Assembly (NCBI GenBank): GCA_002352285.1
Contig: DEIC01000051.1
Location: 1 to 5,014 of the forward strand
Direction of reading: 5' to 3'
Source: Alphaproteobacteria bacterium UBA2784
GTDB taxonomy: Bacteria; Pseudomonadota; Alphaproteobacteria; Micropepsales; Micropepsaceae
Length of the DNA stretch: 5,014 bases
Shown piece after piece: positions 1 to 5,014 of the stretch. Position numbers and translations under genes: made by a program. The stretch's first letter is position 1. Each line of letters starts with the position of its first letter. The notes below the pieces were generated by a model that saw only the letters and a program-made list of their open reading frames with translations, made no database searches and was not told where the DNA came from.

Positions 1-87
1 TACCCATCTCTCAGGAAGGGCATTCAAACTTTTCTGAACAGTGGGAACCGTCATGAGATTGTCGGGCACGCTGCCGGGCCGATACAT
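1..87 (-). CDS. Possible N-terminal fragment of an unknown protein, cut by the window edge
   Basis: The minus strand is open from the stop codon at 163-165 to the left edge (54 codons). Two ATG codons lie in it, at 87-85 and 54-52. The first has a weak GGA a few bases upstream; the second has no visible Shine-Dalgarno. The predicted product begins MYRPGSVPDNLMTVPTVQKS and continues past the edge. I do not recognise it. The composition looks protein-like rather than random, and a gene here would follow the 106-residue gene on the same strand. With so few codons the support is weak, and the stretch may simply be non-coding. Confidence 0.22.
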   Translation of the reverse strand, partial: MYRPGSVPDNLMTVPTVQKSLNALPERWV

Positions 88-162
88 CCAATTCCAGACG
101 GTGGTGAGAATGTTCCGGCGCGTGATACACTCAGGATTGCACTTCCCGCGTAAGGCGGCGGA

Positions 163-483
163 CTAGTAATCTTCAACTTCTTCGAGTTCTGTTGCTGAAA
201 CGTTAAAACGCGTTTCTCCCGCGTCTGATACGATACCGTAGCGGTCTGTGTCGATTTCCGCGAGTTCGCGGCCCTGAGAGTCGCTCCAGAATTTGCGCAC
301 GGCGCAACATACATGGCCTGGTTGGGGCCATGGTCCGTCGGCGGTCAGGTTCTCGCGCGTAAAAATGGGCACCTTATCCACGATGTGGTGAGACCGTCCC
401 TCTGCATCGACGAAGGTGCCTGACACAAAGCCGGGTTGGTCGTCATCAACCCAACTTGTCAATGAAACGCGAAGCAGGTGCAT
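163..483 (-). CDS. Conserved-looking small hypothetical protein, 106 residues
   Basis: This predicted soluble, acidic protein has no signal peptide or membrane segment. Its sequence resembles, from memory, a family of roughly 100-residue uncharacterised bacterial proteins. Shared features are an N-terminal 'SWVDDDQPGFV' stretch (residues 10-20), 'VDKVPIFT' (35-42), a 'PQPG' turn (53-56) and a C-terminal 'IDTDRYGI...GETRF' segment (77-93). Alternating hydrophobic residues suggest a small beta-rich fold. Two adjacent cysteines sit at residues 59-60. The ATG at 483-481 is preceded by a purine-rich AGAGAGAA, a plausible ribosome binding site. The gene ends with TAG and lies 165 bases beyond the methyltransferase on the same strand. 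Whether it is co-transcribed with that gene is unclear. No function can be assigned. Confidence 0.72.
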   Translation of the reverse strand: MHLLRVSLTSWVDDDQPGFVSGTFVDAEGRSHHIVDKVPIFTRENLTADGPWPQPGHVCCAVRKFWSDSQGRELAEIDTDRYGIVSDAGETRFNVSATELEEVEDY

Positions 484-648
484 GCAGTTCTCTCTTACTT
501 GCCGAGGGAGTGTCGGCAGGGTGACACAGAGCGCTGTTGTTTGGCCAGTCCAGACAGCCCGATCTCATGCTTCGGTGCGGCCGGCGCATCATTGGAGACA
601 ACAAATGTTGCAAGGCATGGCCCGGGCATCGCCCGCATTTGGCATCTG
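484..648. other. Intergenic gap with weak inverted repeats
   Basis: This is the spacer between the methyltransferase stop and the 106-residue gene start. It holds a 6-bp dyad TGCCGA/TCGGCA (500-505 with 513-518) and a CAACA-AA-TGTTG dyad (599-610). Neither is followed by a T-run on the minus strand, so I do not call a terminator. No convincing gene is seen here. Confidence 0.4.
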
Positions 649-1344
649 TCACGCGTAGGCGACCCAGCCGCGCCAGGTCAGCGCCGTAAAGAAGGGCGTT
701 ACCTGCCCGAACCCGGCATTGCGCAAAACCGCCTCATCTTCATCCGGCGAGAGGATGCTGACATGCGCCGCCACAGCTTCGCGGGCCTTTGCGACTTCAA
801 GAGGATCGGCGCCCATCGCCACCGGATAGGCCACATAGCGGTCAAGCCAAAGGCTGCGCGCGGGCTTTTCCTGGGGAAAGCTTGCATGGGCCGCAACAAA
901 GGCTGCGCCCGGCTTTAGCCGCCTGTGGACTTCCCGAACGGTGCGGGTGCGCTCCGCCGCGTCGAGAAAATGGAGCGTCAACATACAGGTTGCGCCATCA
1001 AACGGGCCTTCGGGCGCATCCTCGATGTAGCCCTTGATGAGGCTTGTACGGTGCGCCACGGGTGCAAGCACGCGTTCGGCAAGACGCAGCATCTCTGCCG
1101 CCGGATCAACACCCGTGAAGTGCCAGGAAGGTTGCGCCGCAGCCATCGCTGCAATTTCGCTGCCACCGCCTGCGCCCAACACGAGAATGCGTGCGCCCTG
1201 TGGCGCCCGCTCGGCCAGCAGCAATGTTGTCATGCGGTGAAGCGCATCAAGACCGGGAACAAAGCGGCGCGGCCCCTCGCTGTAGCGGGCAACAGCTTCG
1301 GGGTTTTCGAAGGCCTTGAGGAAGATGTTTTCTTCAAGCGGCAT
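649..1344 (-). CDS. Class I SAM-dependent methyltransferase, 231 residues
   Basis: The protein is predicted to transfer a methyl group from S-adenosylmethionine to an unknown acceptor in the cytoplasm. It shows the Rossmann-type motifs in order. Glycine-rich motif I 'ILVLGAGGG' is at residues 53-61. The acidic residue that would bind the ribose hydroxyls is D80 in 'FTGVDPAAEML'. 'MLTLHFLDAAER' (121-132) matches the motif IV region, and 'RRLKPGAAFVAAH' (141-153) is the usual strand after it. Length suits a stand-alone enzyme. The reading frame is open farther upstream, to 1479, but the ATG at 1344-1342 is chosen for three reasons: 'MPLEENIFLKAFENP' looks like a real N-terminus, CAGGG precedes it, and the extra upstream stretch is out-of-frame Rrf2 sequence. 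It overlaps the Rrf2 gene by 11 bases, implying translational coupling and shared regulation. The substrate cannot be told from sequence. Confidence 0.93.
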   Translation of the reverse strand: MPLEENIFLKAFENPEAVARYSEGPRRFVPGLDALHRMTTLLLAERAPQGARILVLGAGGGSEIAAMAAAQPSWHFTGVDPAAEMLRLAERVLAPVAHRTSLIKGYIEDAPEGPFDGATCMLTLHFLDAAERTRTVREVHRRLKPGAAFVAAHASFPQEKPARSLWLDRYVAYPVAMGADPLEVAKAREAVAAHVSILSPDEDEAVLRNAGFGQVTPFFTALTWRGWVAYA

Positions 1345-1816
1345 TGTTGCGGCCCTGACAAATTCTGTGTTGGTTCTGGCGGGCAGCGGCCCGGTTCGGG
1401 AATTTTCCGGCAAGATCTGCCAGCGTGATGCTGTCAAACGACCCCAGCAGCAGCGCTTCTGCCCTGATGAGTGCGGCACTGAGGGCGTTATTCACAACCT
1501 GTTCTACAGCACAGTGTGATGCGTCATTCCGGTTGCCAATGGCAAAGAGCGGCGGTGCGCCAATTGCCTCATAGACCTCGCGCAACGTGATTTTGCCGGG
1601 CTGGCGCACAAGCGTCCAGCCGCCGCCCGGCCCCTTCAGGGAACGGACAAAGCGCTTGCGGCGCAGTCCGGCCAAAAGGCGGCGGATGACAACGGGATTT
1701 GTTGCCATGATGCCGGCCAGCCTTGTGGAGGTTACCGGCCCCTTCAGGCTGATCATGTGCAAGAGCAGGTGGAGTACGCCTGAAAGTCTTCCATCGGAAA
1801 TCATGTAACTTTGCAT
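1334..1816 (-). CDS. Rrf2-family winged-helix transcriptional regulator, 160 residues
   Basis: This is a DNA-binding regulator of the Rrf2 family. Residues 6-75 form the winged helix-turn-helix: 'GRLSGVLHLLLHM' (9-21), recognition region 'MATNPVVIRRLLAGLRR' (37-53), and the wing 'KGPGGGWTLV' (61-70). The segment 'ITLREVYEAIG...LFAIGNR' (76-96) is typical of the family. IscR- and NsrR-type members carry three clustered cysteines for an iron-sulfur cluster. Here only C102 lies in that region (a second, C153, is in the tail), so a cluster is unlikely and the protein more resembles YwnA-type members. A roughly 20-residue polar tail follows the conserved 'LADLAGKF'. ATG codons at 1816 and 1804 are both possible, and neither has a clear Shine-Dalgarno. 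The second gives 156 residues and fits the family N-terminus 'MISDGRLS' better. A dyad covering both starts suggests autorepression. Confidence 0.92.
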   Translation of the reverse strand: MQSYMISDGRLSGVLHLLLHMISLKGPVTSTRLAGIMATNPVVIRRLLAGLRRKRFVRSLKGPGGGWTLVRQPGKITLREVYEAIGAPPLFAIGNRNDASHCAVEQVVNNALSAALIRAEALLLGSFDSITLADLAGKFPNRAAARQNQHRICQGRNNAA

Positions 1817-1822
1817 GTTACA
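1804..1822. promoter_or_regulatory. Candidate Rrf2 operator: TGTAAC-N7-GTTACA
   Basis: Perfect 6-bp inverted repeats (TGTAAC at 1804-1809, GTTACA at 1817-1822) are separated by 7 bases. The dyad stands out as A/T-rich in GC-rich DNA and spans both candidate start codons of the Rrf2 gene. Rrf2 proteins commonly repress their own genes by binding such short dyads. That this protein binds this site is inference. Confidence 0.5.
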
Positions 1823-1834
1823 AAATATGCCGGG

Positions 1835-1840
1835 AGTCAA
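1835..1840 (-). promoter_or_regulatory. Possible -35 element for the Rrf2-methyltransferase transcript
   Basis: The minus strand reads TTGACT here, one mismatch from the TTGACA consensus. It lies about 20 bases upstream of the first candidate Rrf2 start. No good -10 box is found at the usual 17-base spacing. The A/T-rich stretch that follows overlaps the TGTAAC dyad, so a bound repressor would block it. Weak support. Confidence 0.25.
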
Positions 1841-1844
1841 TTGC

Positions 1845-1869
1845 GCAGGCGGGCGTGCCGCGCGCCTGC
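1845..1869. repeat. GC-rich imperfect inverted repeat upstream of the Rrf2 gene
   Basis: Two 11-base arms, GCAGGCGGGCG and CGCGCGCCTGC, pair at 10 of 11 positions around a TGC loop. No T-run follows on the minus strand, so it is not a standard terminator for the gene upstream. It lies just upstream of the possible -35 element. Confidence 0.4.
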
Positions 1870-2156
1870 CTGCGGTATGGAAGATGCATTGGCGGCCATG
1901 CAGCTGAGCAGGCTCTACGCCGGCCTCTCTCGCAAGCAACAGCACTGCCGGACGGAAGGCCGCTGCGCACATCGCCTGGCCGCGCTTGTGGCGAGAACAC
2001 GGTGCCCGAGTTCTCCGTCCTGTCGGATGCCAGTGCCCTGCCGCGCCGGTTCATTTGCGCACCGTGATCTGGCGCGCGAGGCGTTGCGGGTCAGTCCGGG
2101 CGCGTGAAGGATCAACGGGTCAGGGATGCGCCCTGGCCATTTGAGGATGACTGCAC

Positions 2157-3674
2157 TCAGGGGCGGTGCAATGTCCGCACTCCCCGCATGCCATAGGCGC
2201 GGTGGCGCGGCCCGCCTGACCATGCACCGAACGGACGCCATGCGATCGGGCTGTGCGGACGATAGAAATCATGCGCGCCGGTGGGCCCATAGTAGCCGCC
2301 GCCGCGATAGCCAAAGCCCTTGTGCCGGCGCGGACTGCCCAGTTCGCGCGGCCAGCCTTCGACGTCCGCGTCGCCATAGGCATTGATGCGGCCATCGCCG
2401 TGCAAGCCGGTGAACATGCGCCCCGCAGAGTCGGCCAATGTCACCGTCCGCTCCCACAGGCTGCCCGAGAGATCCATGACCCAGTAGTGGGATGCACCCA
2501 GTGCAATGCGCGTTTCATCGCTCAGATCATTTTCGCTGGGCGTGTCTGCCGGCACGAGCGGGAAATTGCCGCGCAACGTCTCCAGCGTGCTGGCTGTGCC
2601 CCAGACATAACCACCTTTCAATGGCGGCTCGGGGCCGCGCGCCGCCTTTTCGAATTCAAGATCGGTCATCGGGCGCAAGGCCGCCCAGTCCAGAAAGGCA
2701 ATGCCGTCCTCCCAGCTGATGAAATTTGCCGACCTTTCGGGTACAGCGGCTGTATAGCGGCCACCGACCAGATGAATGGTACCGTGATCACGCGCATAGG
2801 TGGGGCCTGCGAAGTTTGCCCGTGTGTCCGGCCCATATTGGTCAATGCCATTGAGGAACTGCGCGTGTTGCCCCTGTGTCAGCTCATACTTCATCATGTA
2901 AAAAGCGCGCGTGCCCTTTGGATAGGCAGCAGGAACGGGACCGTTGCCATCACCCATGTGGCTCAGTTTTGCCAGGATGCGGTAATTAAGGGCGCCGTCA
3001 AAGGGGCCAACTGGAATCTCGTCCTCGCTCTCAATCGGGAATGCGCCTGCAAAACGCCCGTCTGGCCCCGACCTGTAGAACGCGCCATAGACGAGTTCTT
3101 CCTCAGCGGCTGCGCCCGCCAGGAATGGCCCCTCGGGAATGAACACCATCTCGATGGCCAGCACATCAGCCCGGATGGTTTCGCGCGCCAGACCCTCTGT
3201 CGCGGCAGGATCAACCGGCACGCGCAATGACAGCGTGATGTCACCGCGATAGCGGCGGCCAGGCTCTACGAAAAATCCGGTTCTATCCGGTGCAACCGAT
3301 GTGGTGATGCCAGCACTGCGGGTTGCCGCATCAAGTGGCACGACAACAGGATCGCCTGCGATTGCAGCGTGACGCGCTGCCTTTTCGCCATTTGCATCAA
3401 TGCCCGTCAGCTTGACAGCAACCCAGACAGCATCGTGGTTGCGGCTGGTGCGCCAGCTGTTCTTCCATGAAAGGTGGAATTCGGCATAGGCAATGGGTGG
3501 CCCCATCTCCGCAGCCAGCTCAGCATGCGGCGCGCGGTTTTCGATCAGCACGATGGCGTCGGTTCGGAGCGAAGTCATGAATGCACCTTCAGTTGCGCCA
3601 TGCGCTGGCTGGCCTGCCCAGAGTGCGGCCAGAAGCAGCCCTGCCGCTGCAACCGTTAGAATTCCCTGTTTCAT
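2157..3674 (-). CDS. Exported SUMF1/formylglycine-generating-enzyme-like protein without cysteines, 505 residues
   Basis: Residues 1-26 form a signal peptide (Lys near the start, hydrophobic core 'LTVAAAGLLLAALWA', likely cut after 'PAHG'), so the protein is predicted to be periplasmic or secreted. Residues about 38-155 form a beta-rich domain with 'FHLSWKNSWRTSRNHDAVWVAVK' (66-88, key residues W70, W74, W84), a pattern I recall from the N-termini of some SUMF1 proteins of Bacteroidetes and Planctomycetes. The SUMF1 domain runs from about 175 to 503: 'MVFIPEGPFLAG' (176-187), 'MKYELTQGQHAQFLN' (261-275), 'ISWEDGIAFLDWAALRPMTDLEFEKAARG' region (319-347), 'MDLSGSLWE' (400-408), 'RGGGYYG' (457-463) and 'YGMRGVRT' (494-501). 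True formylglycine-generating enzymes need two active-site cysteines. None exists here, so sulfatase activation by the known chemistry is unlikely and a binding or structural role is more plausible. ATG at 3674-3672; ribosome binding site weak. It is divergent from the AsnC-like gene. Confidence 0.9.
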   Translation of the reverse strand: MKQGILTVAAAGLLLAALWAGQPAHGATEGAFMTSLRTDAIVLIENRAPHAELAAEMGPPIAYAEFHLSWKNSWRTSRNHDAVWVAVKLTGIDANGEKAARHAAIAGDPVVVPLDAATRSAGITTSVAPDRTGFFVEPGRRYRGDITLSLRVPVDPAATEGLARETIRADVLAIEMVFIPEGPFLAGAAAEEELVYGAFYRSGPDGRFAGAFPIESEDEIPVGPFDGALNYRILAKLSHMGDGNGPVPAAYPKGTRAFYMMKYELTQGQHAQFLNGIDQYGPDTRANFAGPTYARDHGTIHLVGGRYTAAVPERSANFISWEDGIAFLDWAALRPMTDLEFEKAARGPEPPLKGGYVWGTASTLETLRGNFPLVPADTPSENDLSDETRIALGASHYWVMDLSGSLWERTVTLADSAGRMFTGLHGDGRINAYGDADVEGWPRELGSPRRHKGFGYRGGGYYGPTGAHDFYRPHSPIAWRPFGAWSGGPRHRAYGMRGVRTLHRP

Positions 3675-3696
3675 CGATATCCGATGCTATGCGAGG

Positions 3697-3715
3697 GCAG
3701 GCGCACTGCGCCTGC
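3697..3715. repeat. Perfect 8-bp inverted repeat, GCAGGCGC-N3-GCGCCTGC
   Basis: The arms at 3697-3704 and 3708-3715 pair without mismatch around ACT. The repeat ends 22 bases upstream of the SUMF1-like start codon on the minus strand. It would either form a hairpin in that leader or act as a protein binding site. Its GCAGGCG/CGCCTGC arms also occur in the dyad at 1845-1869. Confidence 0.55.
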
Positions 3716-3729
3716 GAAGTTCGGGCCTT

Positions 3730-3750
3730 GCATGCAGGAATCCTGCGTGC
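3730..3750. promoter_or_regulatory. 21-bp near-perfect palindrome, candidate AsnC-family operator
   Basis: The arms GCATGCAGGA (3730-3739) and TCCTGCGTGC (3741-3750) are complementary at 9 of 10 positions around a single central A. The size and continuous symmetry fit a site for a dimeric regulator, and the AsnC-like gene starts about 80 bases to the right. Binding is inferred from position and family habit only. Confidence 0.5.
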
Positions 3751-3829
3751 TGTGGTCTGTGGCTTCCCGCTTTCCTGAAAGGATGCCCGCCTGAACTCTC
3801 CAGCCAGACTGGCGCGCCGCCGCTCAAAG

Positions 3830-4270
3830 GTGCCGCTTCGTGACGGATACGATGGCGCGATCGTCACCTTGCTCCAGAAGAATGCCTGGCTCAGCTATGT
3901 GGAGTTGGGGCGCCTCGTGCATCTTTCGGCCAGTGCTGTGCAGCGCCGGGTGGAGCGCCTGCGCCGTGATGGCGTCATCCTCGGCGCGCAGGCCCAGATT
4001 GCGCCTGCCGCGCTTGGCCGGGGCATTCTCTTATTCGTGCTTGTCGAGCTGCGCGATGAATCTGCGCGACACCTGAAGGGGATGCAGCGGCAGATGATGC
4101 GTGAGCCCGGCGTCAAAAGCGTGCACTATGTGGCTGGCTCTACCGACCTGATTGTTGAATATCTCGCGGCGGCAATGGATGAATATGCAGCTTTTGCAGA
4201 GCGCTGCCTGAATGGTGAGGCAAATGTCAGGCGTTACTCGACGCTGACAGTGTTGAAGACCATGATCTGA
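3830..4270 (+). CDS. Lrp/AsnC-family transcriptional regulator, 146 residues
   Basis: This is a predicted DNA-binding protein of the feast/famine (Lrp/AsnC) family, which usually acts as dimers or octamers and senses a small ligand. Residues 5-50 are the helix-turn-helix domain: 'DGYDGAIVTLLQKNAWLSYVELGRLV' followed by the recognition helix 'SASAVQRRVERLRRDGVI' (33-50). Residues 65-142 form the ligand-sensing RAM domain. Its usual Gly-x-Tyr-Asp turn appears as 'GSTDLIVEY' (103-111), an altered sensor loop. Length is near the family norm. The start is a GTG at 3830-3832, but no good ribosome binding site precedes it. An in-frame CTG at 3791-3793 lies 7 bases after AAAGGA and would add 13 residues ('NSPARLARRRSKV'), a basic tail. 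The radical SAM gene follows after 22 bases, so the two probably form one operon. Confidence 0.9.
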   Translation: MPLRDGYDGAIVTLLQKNAWLSYVELGRLVHLSASAVQRRVERLRRDGVILGAQAQIAPAALGRGILLFVLVELRDESARHLKGMQRQMMREPGVKSVHYVAGSTDLIVEYLAAAMDEYAAFAERCLNGEANVRRYSTLTVLKTMI

Positions 4271-4277
4271 CGAGGGC

Positions 4278-4282
4278 AAGGA
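4278..4282 (+). promoter_or_regulatory. Ribosome binding site of the radical SAM gene
   Basis: AAGGA ends 10 bases before the ATG at 4293. A second in-frame ATG at 4299 is 16 bases away, too far, so this site favours the first. Confidence 0.5.
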
Positions 4283-4292
4283 TCAAGACGGC

Positions 4293-5014
4293 ATGAACAT
4301 GTCCCCGCCGCTGCCGAAATTCCGTGATCCCGACATCACCGCCAAGGGCGAGACGCGGGCGCAGGTGGCGTTTGGCGGGCTTGAAACGCTGTGGGTCAAT
4401 ACCGGCACGCTGTGCAACATCACCTGCGCCAGTTGCTATATCGAAAGCTCGCCGGAGAATGACCGGCTTGCTTACCTGCCGGTTGCCGATCTTGAGGCGG
4501 CACTTGATGAGGCGGCGGTGCGCGGCGAACCCCTGAAAGAAATCGGATTTACGGGTGGCGAGCCCTTTCTCAATCCGCAGTTCGGCGCGATGCTGCGTCT
4601 TTGTCTTCAACGCGGCTTTCGCGTGCTGGTGTTGACCAACGCCATGAAGCCGATGATGCGGCCGCATGTGCAGGCGCAATTGATGCACCTCGCGCCGCAG
4701 CGTGATCGCATCATCTTCCGCGTCAGCCTCGATCATTTCCGCGAGGAACTGCACGATGAGGAGCGCGGTGCGGGATCATTCGCACAGGCGCTTTCCGGCA
4801 TGCGCTGGCTTGCGGCGCAGGGATTTGCGCTTGCCGTGGCGGGCCGCCTCAAATGGGGCGATACGGATGCGGCGATGCGCGCGGGCTTTGCGGAACTCTT
4901 TTCGCGTGAAGGCTTTGCCATTGATGCGCGCGATCCCGCCGCGCTCGTGATCTTTCCCGAGATGGATGAAATGGCCGAGGTGCCCGAGATCACGACAGCG
5001 TGCTGGGGCATTCT
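4293..5014 (+). CDS. Radical SAM enzyme, 3' end beyond the window (240 residues visible)
   Basis: This enzyme is predicted to cleave S-adenosylmethionine reductively with a [4Fe-4S] cluster and start radical chemistry on an unknown substrate. The cluster motif CX3CX2C is 'CNITCASC' with C41, C45 and C48, followed by 'YIESSPENDRL' (49-59). The SAM-binding 'GGEP' is at 88-91 in 'IGFTGGEPFLNP', and 'VLVLTNAM' (111-118) and 'FRVSLDHF' (142-149) are further barrel strands. C237 in 'ITTACWGI' at the edge may begin a C-terminal cysteine region for extra clusters, which similar proteins have from memory; the needed sequence is outside the window. It belongs broadly with MoaA/NifB/PqqE-type enzymes but not clearly with any named one. 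It follows the AsnC-like gene by 22 bases and should be co-transcribed with it. No stop is reached before the edge. Confidence 0.93.
   Translation, partial: MNMSPPLPKFRDPDITAKGETRAQVAFGGLETLWVNTGTLCNITCASCYIESSPENDRLAYLPVADLEAALDEAAVRGEPLKEIGFTGGEPFLNPQFGAMLRLCLQRGFRVLVLTNAMKPMMRPHVQAQLMHLAPQRDRIIFRVSLDHFREELHDEERGAGSFAQALSGMRWLAAQGFALAVAGRLKWGDTDAAMRAGFAELFSREGFAIDARDPAALVIFPEMDEMAEVPEITTACWGI

Larger units (their letters stand above)
1817..2156. other. 340-base intergenic region between the SUMF1-like gene and the Rrf2 gene
   Basis: No convincing gene is seen on either strand; the frames open here give low-complexity, Arg/Ala/Cys-rich translations without recognisable motifs or ribosome binding sites. 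The right side should hold the transcription end of the SUMF1-like gene, but only a 5-bp hairpin CAGGG-N5-CCCTG (2121-2135) is present, with no T-run. The left end holds the control elements of the Rrf2 gene. The middle, about 1870-2120, shows nothing I can name. Confidence 0.55.
3675..3829. promoter_or_regulatory. Divergent control region between the SUMF1-like gene and the AsnC-radical SAM pair
   Basis: These 155 bases separate two divergently transcribed units and must hold the promoter of each. I cannot point to convincing -35/-10 pairs. The region contains two strong dyads (3697-3715 and 3730-3750) and, near the AsnC-like gene, the sequence AAAGGA (3778-3783). AsnC/Lrp-family proteins often bind dyads in such divergent regions and control both sides; that it does so here is inference. 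Confidence 0.55.

Noticed and set aside
1811..2107. A 98-codon plus-strand frame in the gap between the Rrf2 and SUMF1-like genes.
   Set aside because: The translation is rich in Arg, Ala and Cys with no motif and no ribosome binding site, and it starts inside the Rrf2 start region on the other strand.
2121..2135. CAGGG-N5-CCCTG hairpin just after the SUMF1-like stop, considered as a terminator.
   Set aside because: The stem is only 5 bp and no T-run follows on the minus strand.
2253..3230. A 325-codon plus-strand frame opposite the SUMF1-like gene.
   Set aside because: It is the antisense shadow of a clearly recognisable protein-coding frame; long antisense frames are common in GC-rich coding DNA.
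2157..3674. The SUMF1-like protein considered as NirV, the SUMF1 protein next to nirK.
   Set aside because: No nitrite reductase gene is nearby, and the large N-terminal domain does not fit what I recall of NirV.
3684..3794. A 36-codon frame on the plus strand with three cysteines, upstream of the radical SAM operon, considered as a modified-peptide precursor.
   Set aside because: It has no ribosome binding site, overlaps both dyads of the control region, and has no leader-core structure or repeats.
3830..4293. The AsnC-like protein with the adjacent radical SAM enzyme, considered as NirD/NirL-type siroheme decarboxylase plus NirJ of heme d1 synthesis.
   Set aside because: The AsnC-like protein has a normal Lrp helix-turn-helix and lacks the patterns I recall of the Nir proteins, and no other nir gene is seen in the window.

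Overview
The window is GC-rich chromosomal DNA, probably from an alphaproteobacterium. This is inferred from codon use (GCC, GGC and CGC dominate) and from the Rrf2 and radical SAM protein sequences; the genus cannot be told. I see no rRNA, tRNA, CRISPR array or insertion sequence. Genes are closely packed with short gaps, so it reads as ordinary chromosome, except for a secreted SUMF1-like protein of unusual make-up.

Layout, left to right. Positions 1-162 hold a weakly supported, edge-truncated reading frame on the minus strand. Positions 163-483 (minus) encode a 106-residue hypothetical protein. Positions 649-1344 (minus) encode a class I SAM-dependent methyltransferase. Its start lies inside the 3' end of an Rrf2-family repressor gene (1334-1816, minus), so the two form a translationally linked pair transcribed from about 1820 leftward. 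A TGTAAC-N7-GTTACA dyad covers the repressor start codons and is a candidate autoregulatory operator. Positions 1817-2156 are non-coding. Positions 2157-3674 (minus) encode a 505-residue exported protein with an N-terminal beta-rich domain and a C-terminal formylglycine-generating-enzyme-like (SUMF1) domain that has no cysteine at all.

A divergent control region (3675-3829) with two good inverted repeats separates this gene from a rightward pair: an Lrp/AsnC-family regulator (3830-4270) and, 22 bases later, a radical SAM enzyme (from 4293, cut by the window edge).

Two regulatory modules can be proposed. In the first, the Rrf2 protein probably controls itself and the methyltransferase. In the second, the AsnC-like protein may bind the dyads at 3697-3750 and control the radical SAM gene, the secreted SUMF1-like gene, or both. 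The most interesting candidate for an undescribed system is this second module: a cysteine-free, exported SUMF1-fold protein facing a regulator and radical SAM operon. The functional link is inference from gene order only.
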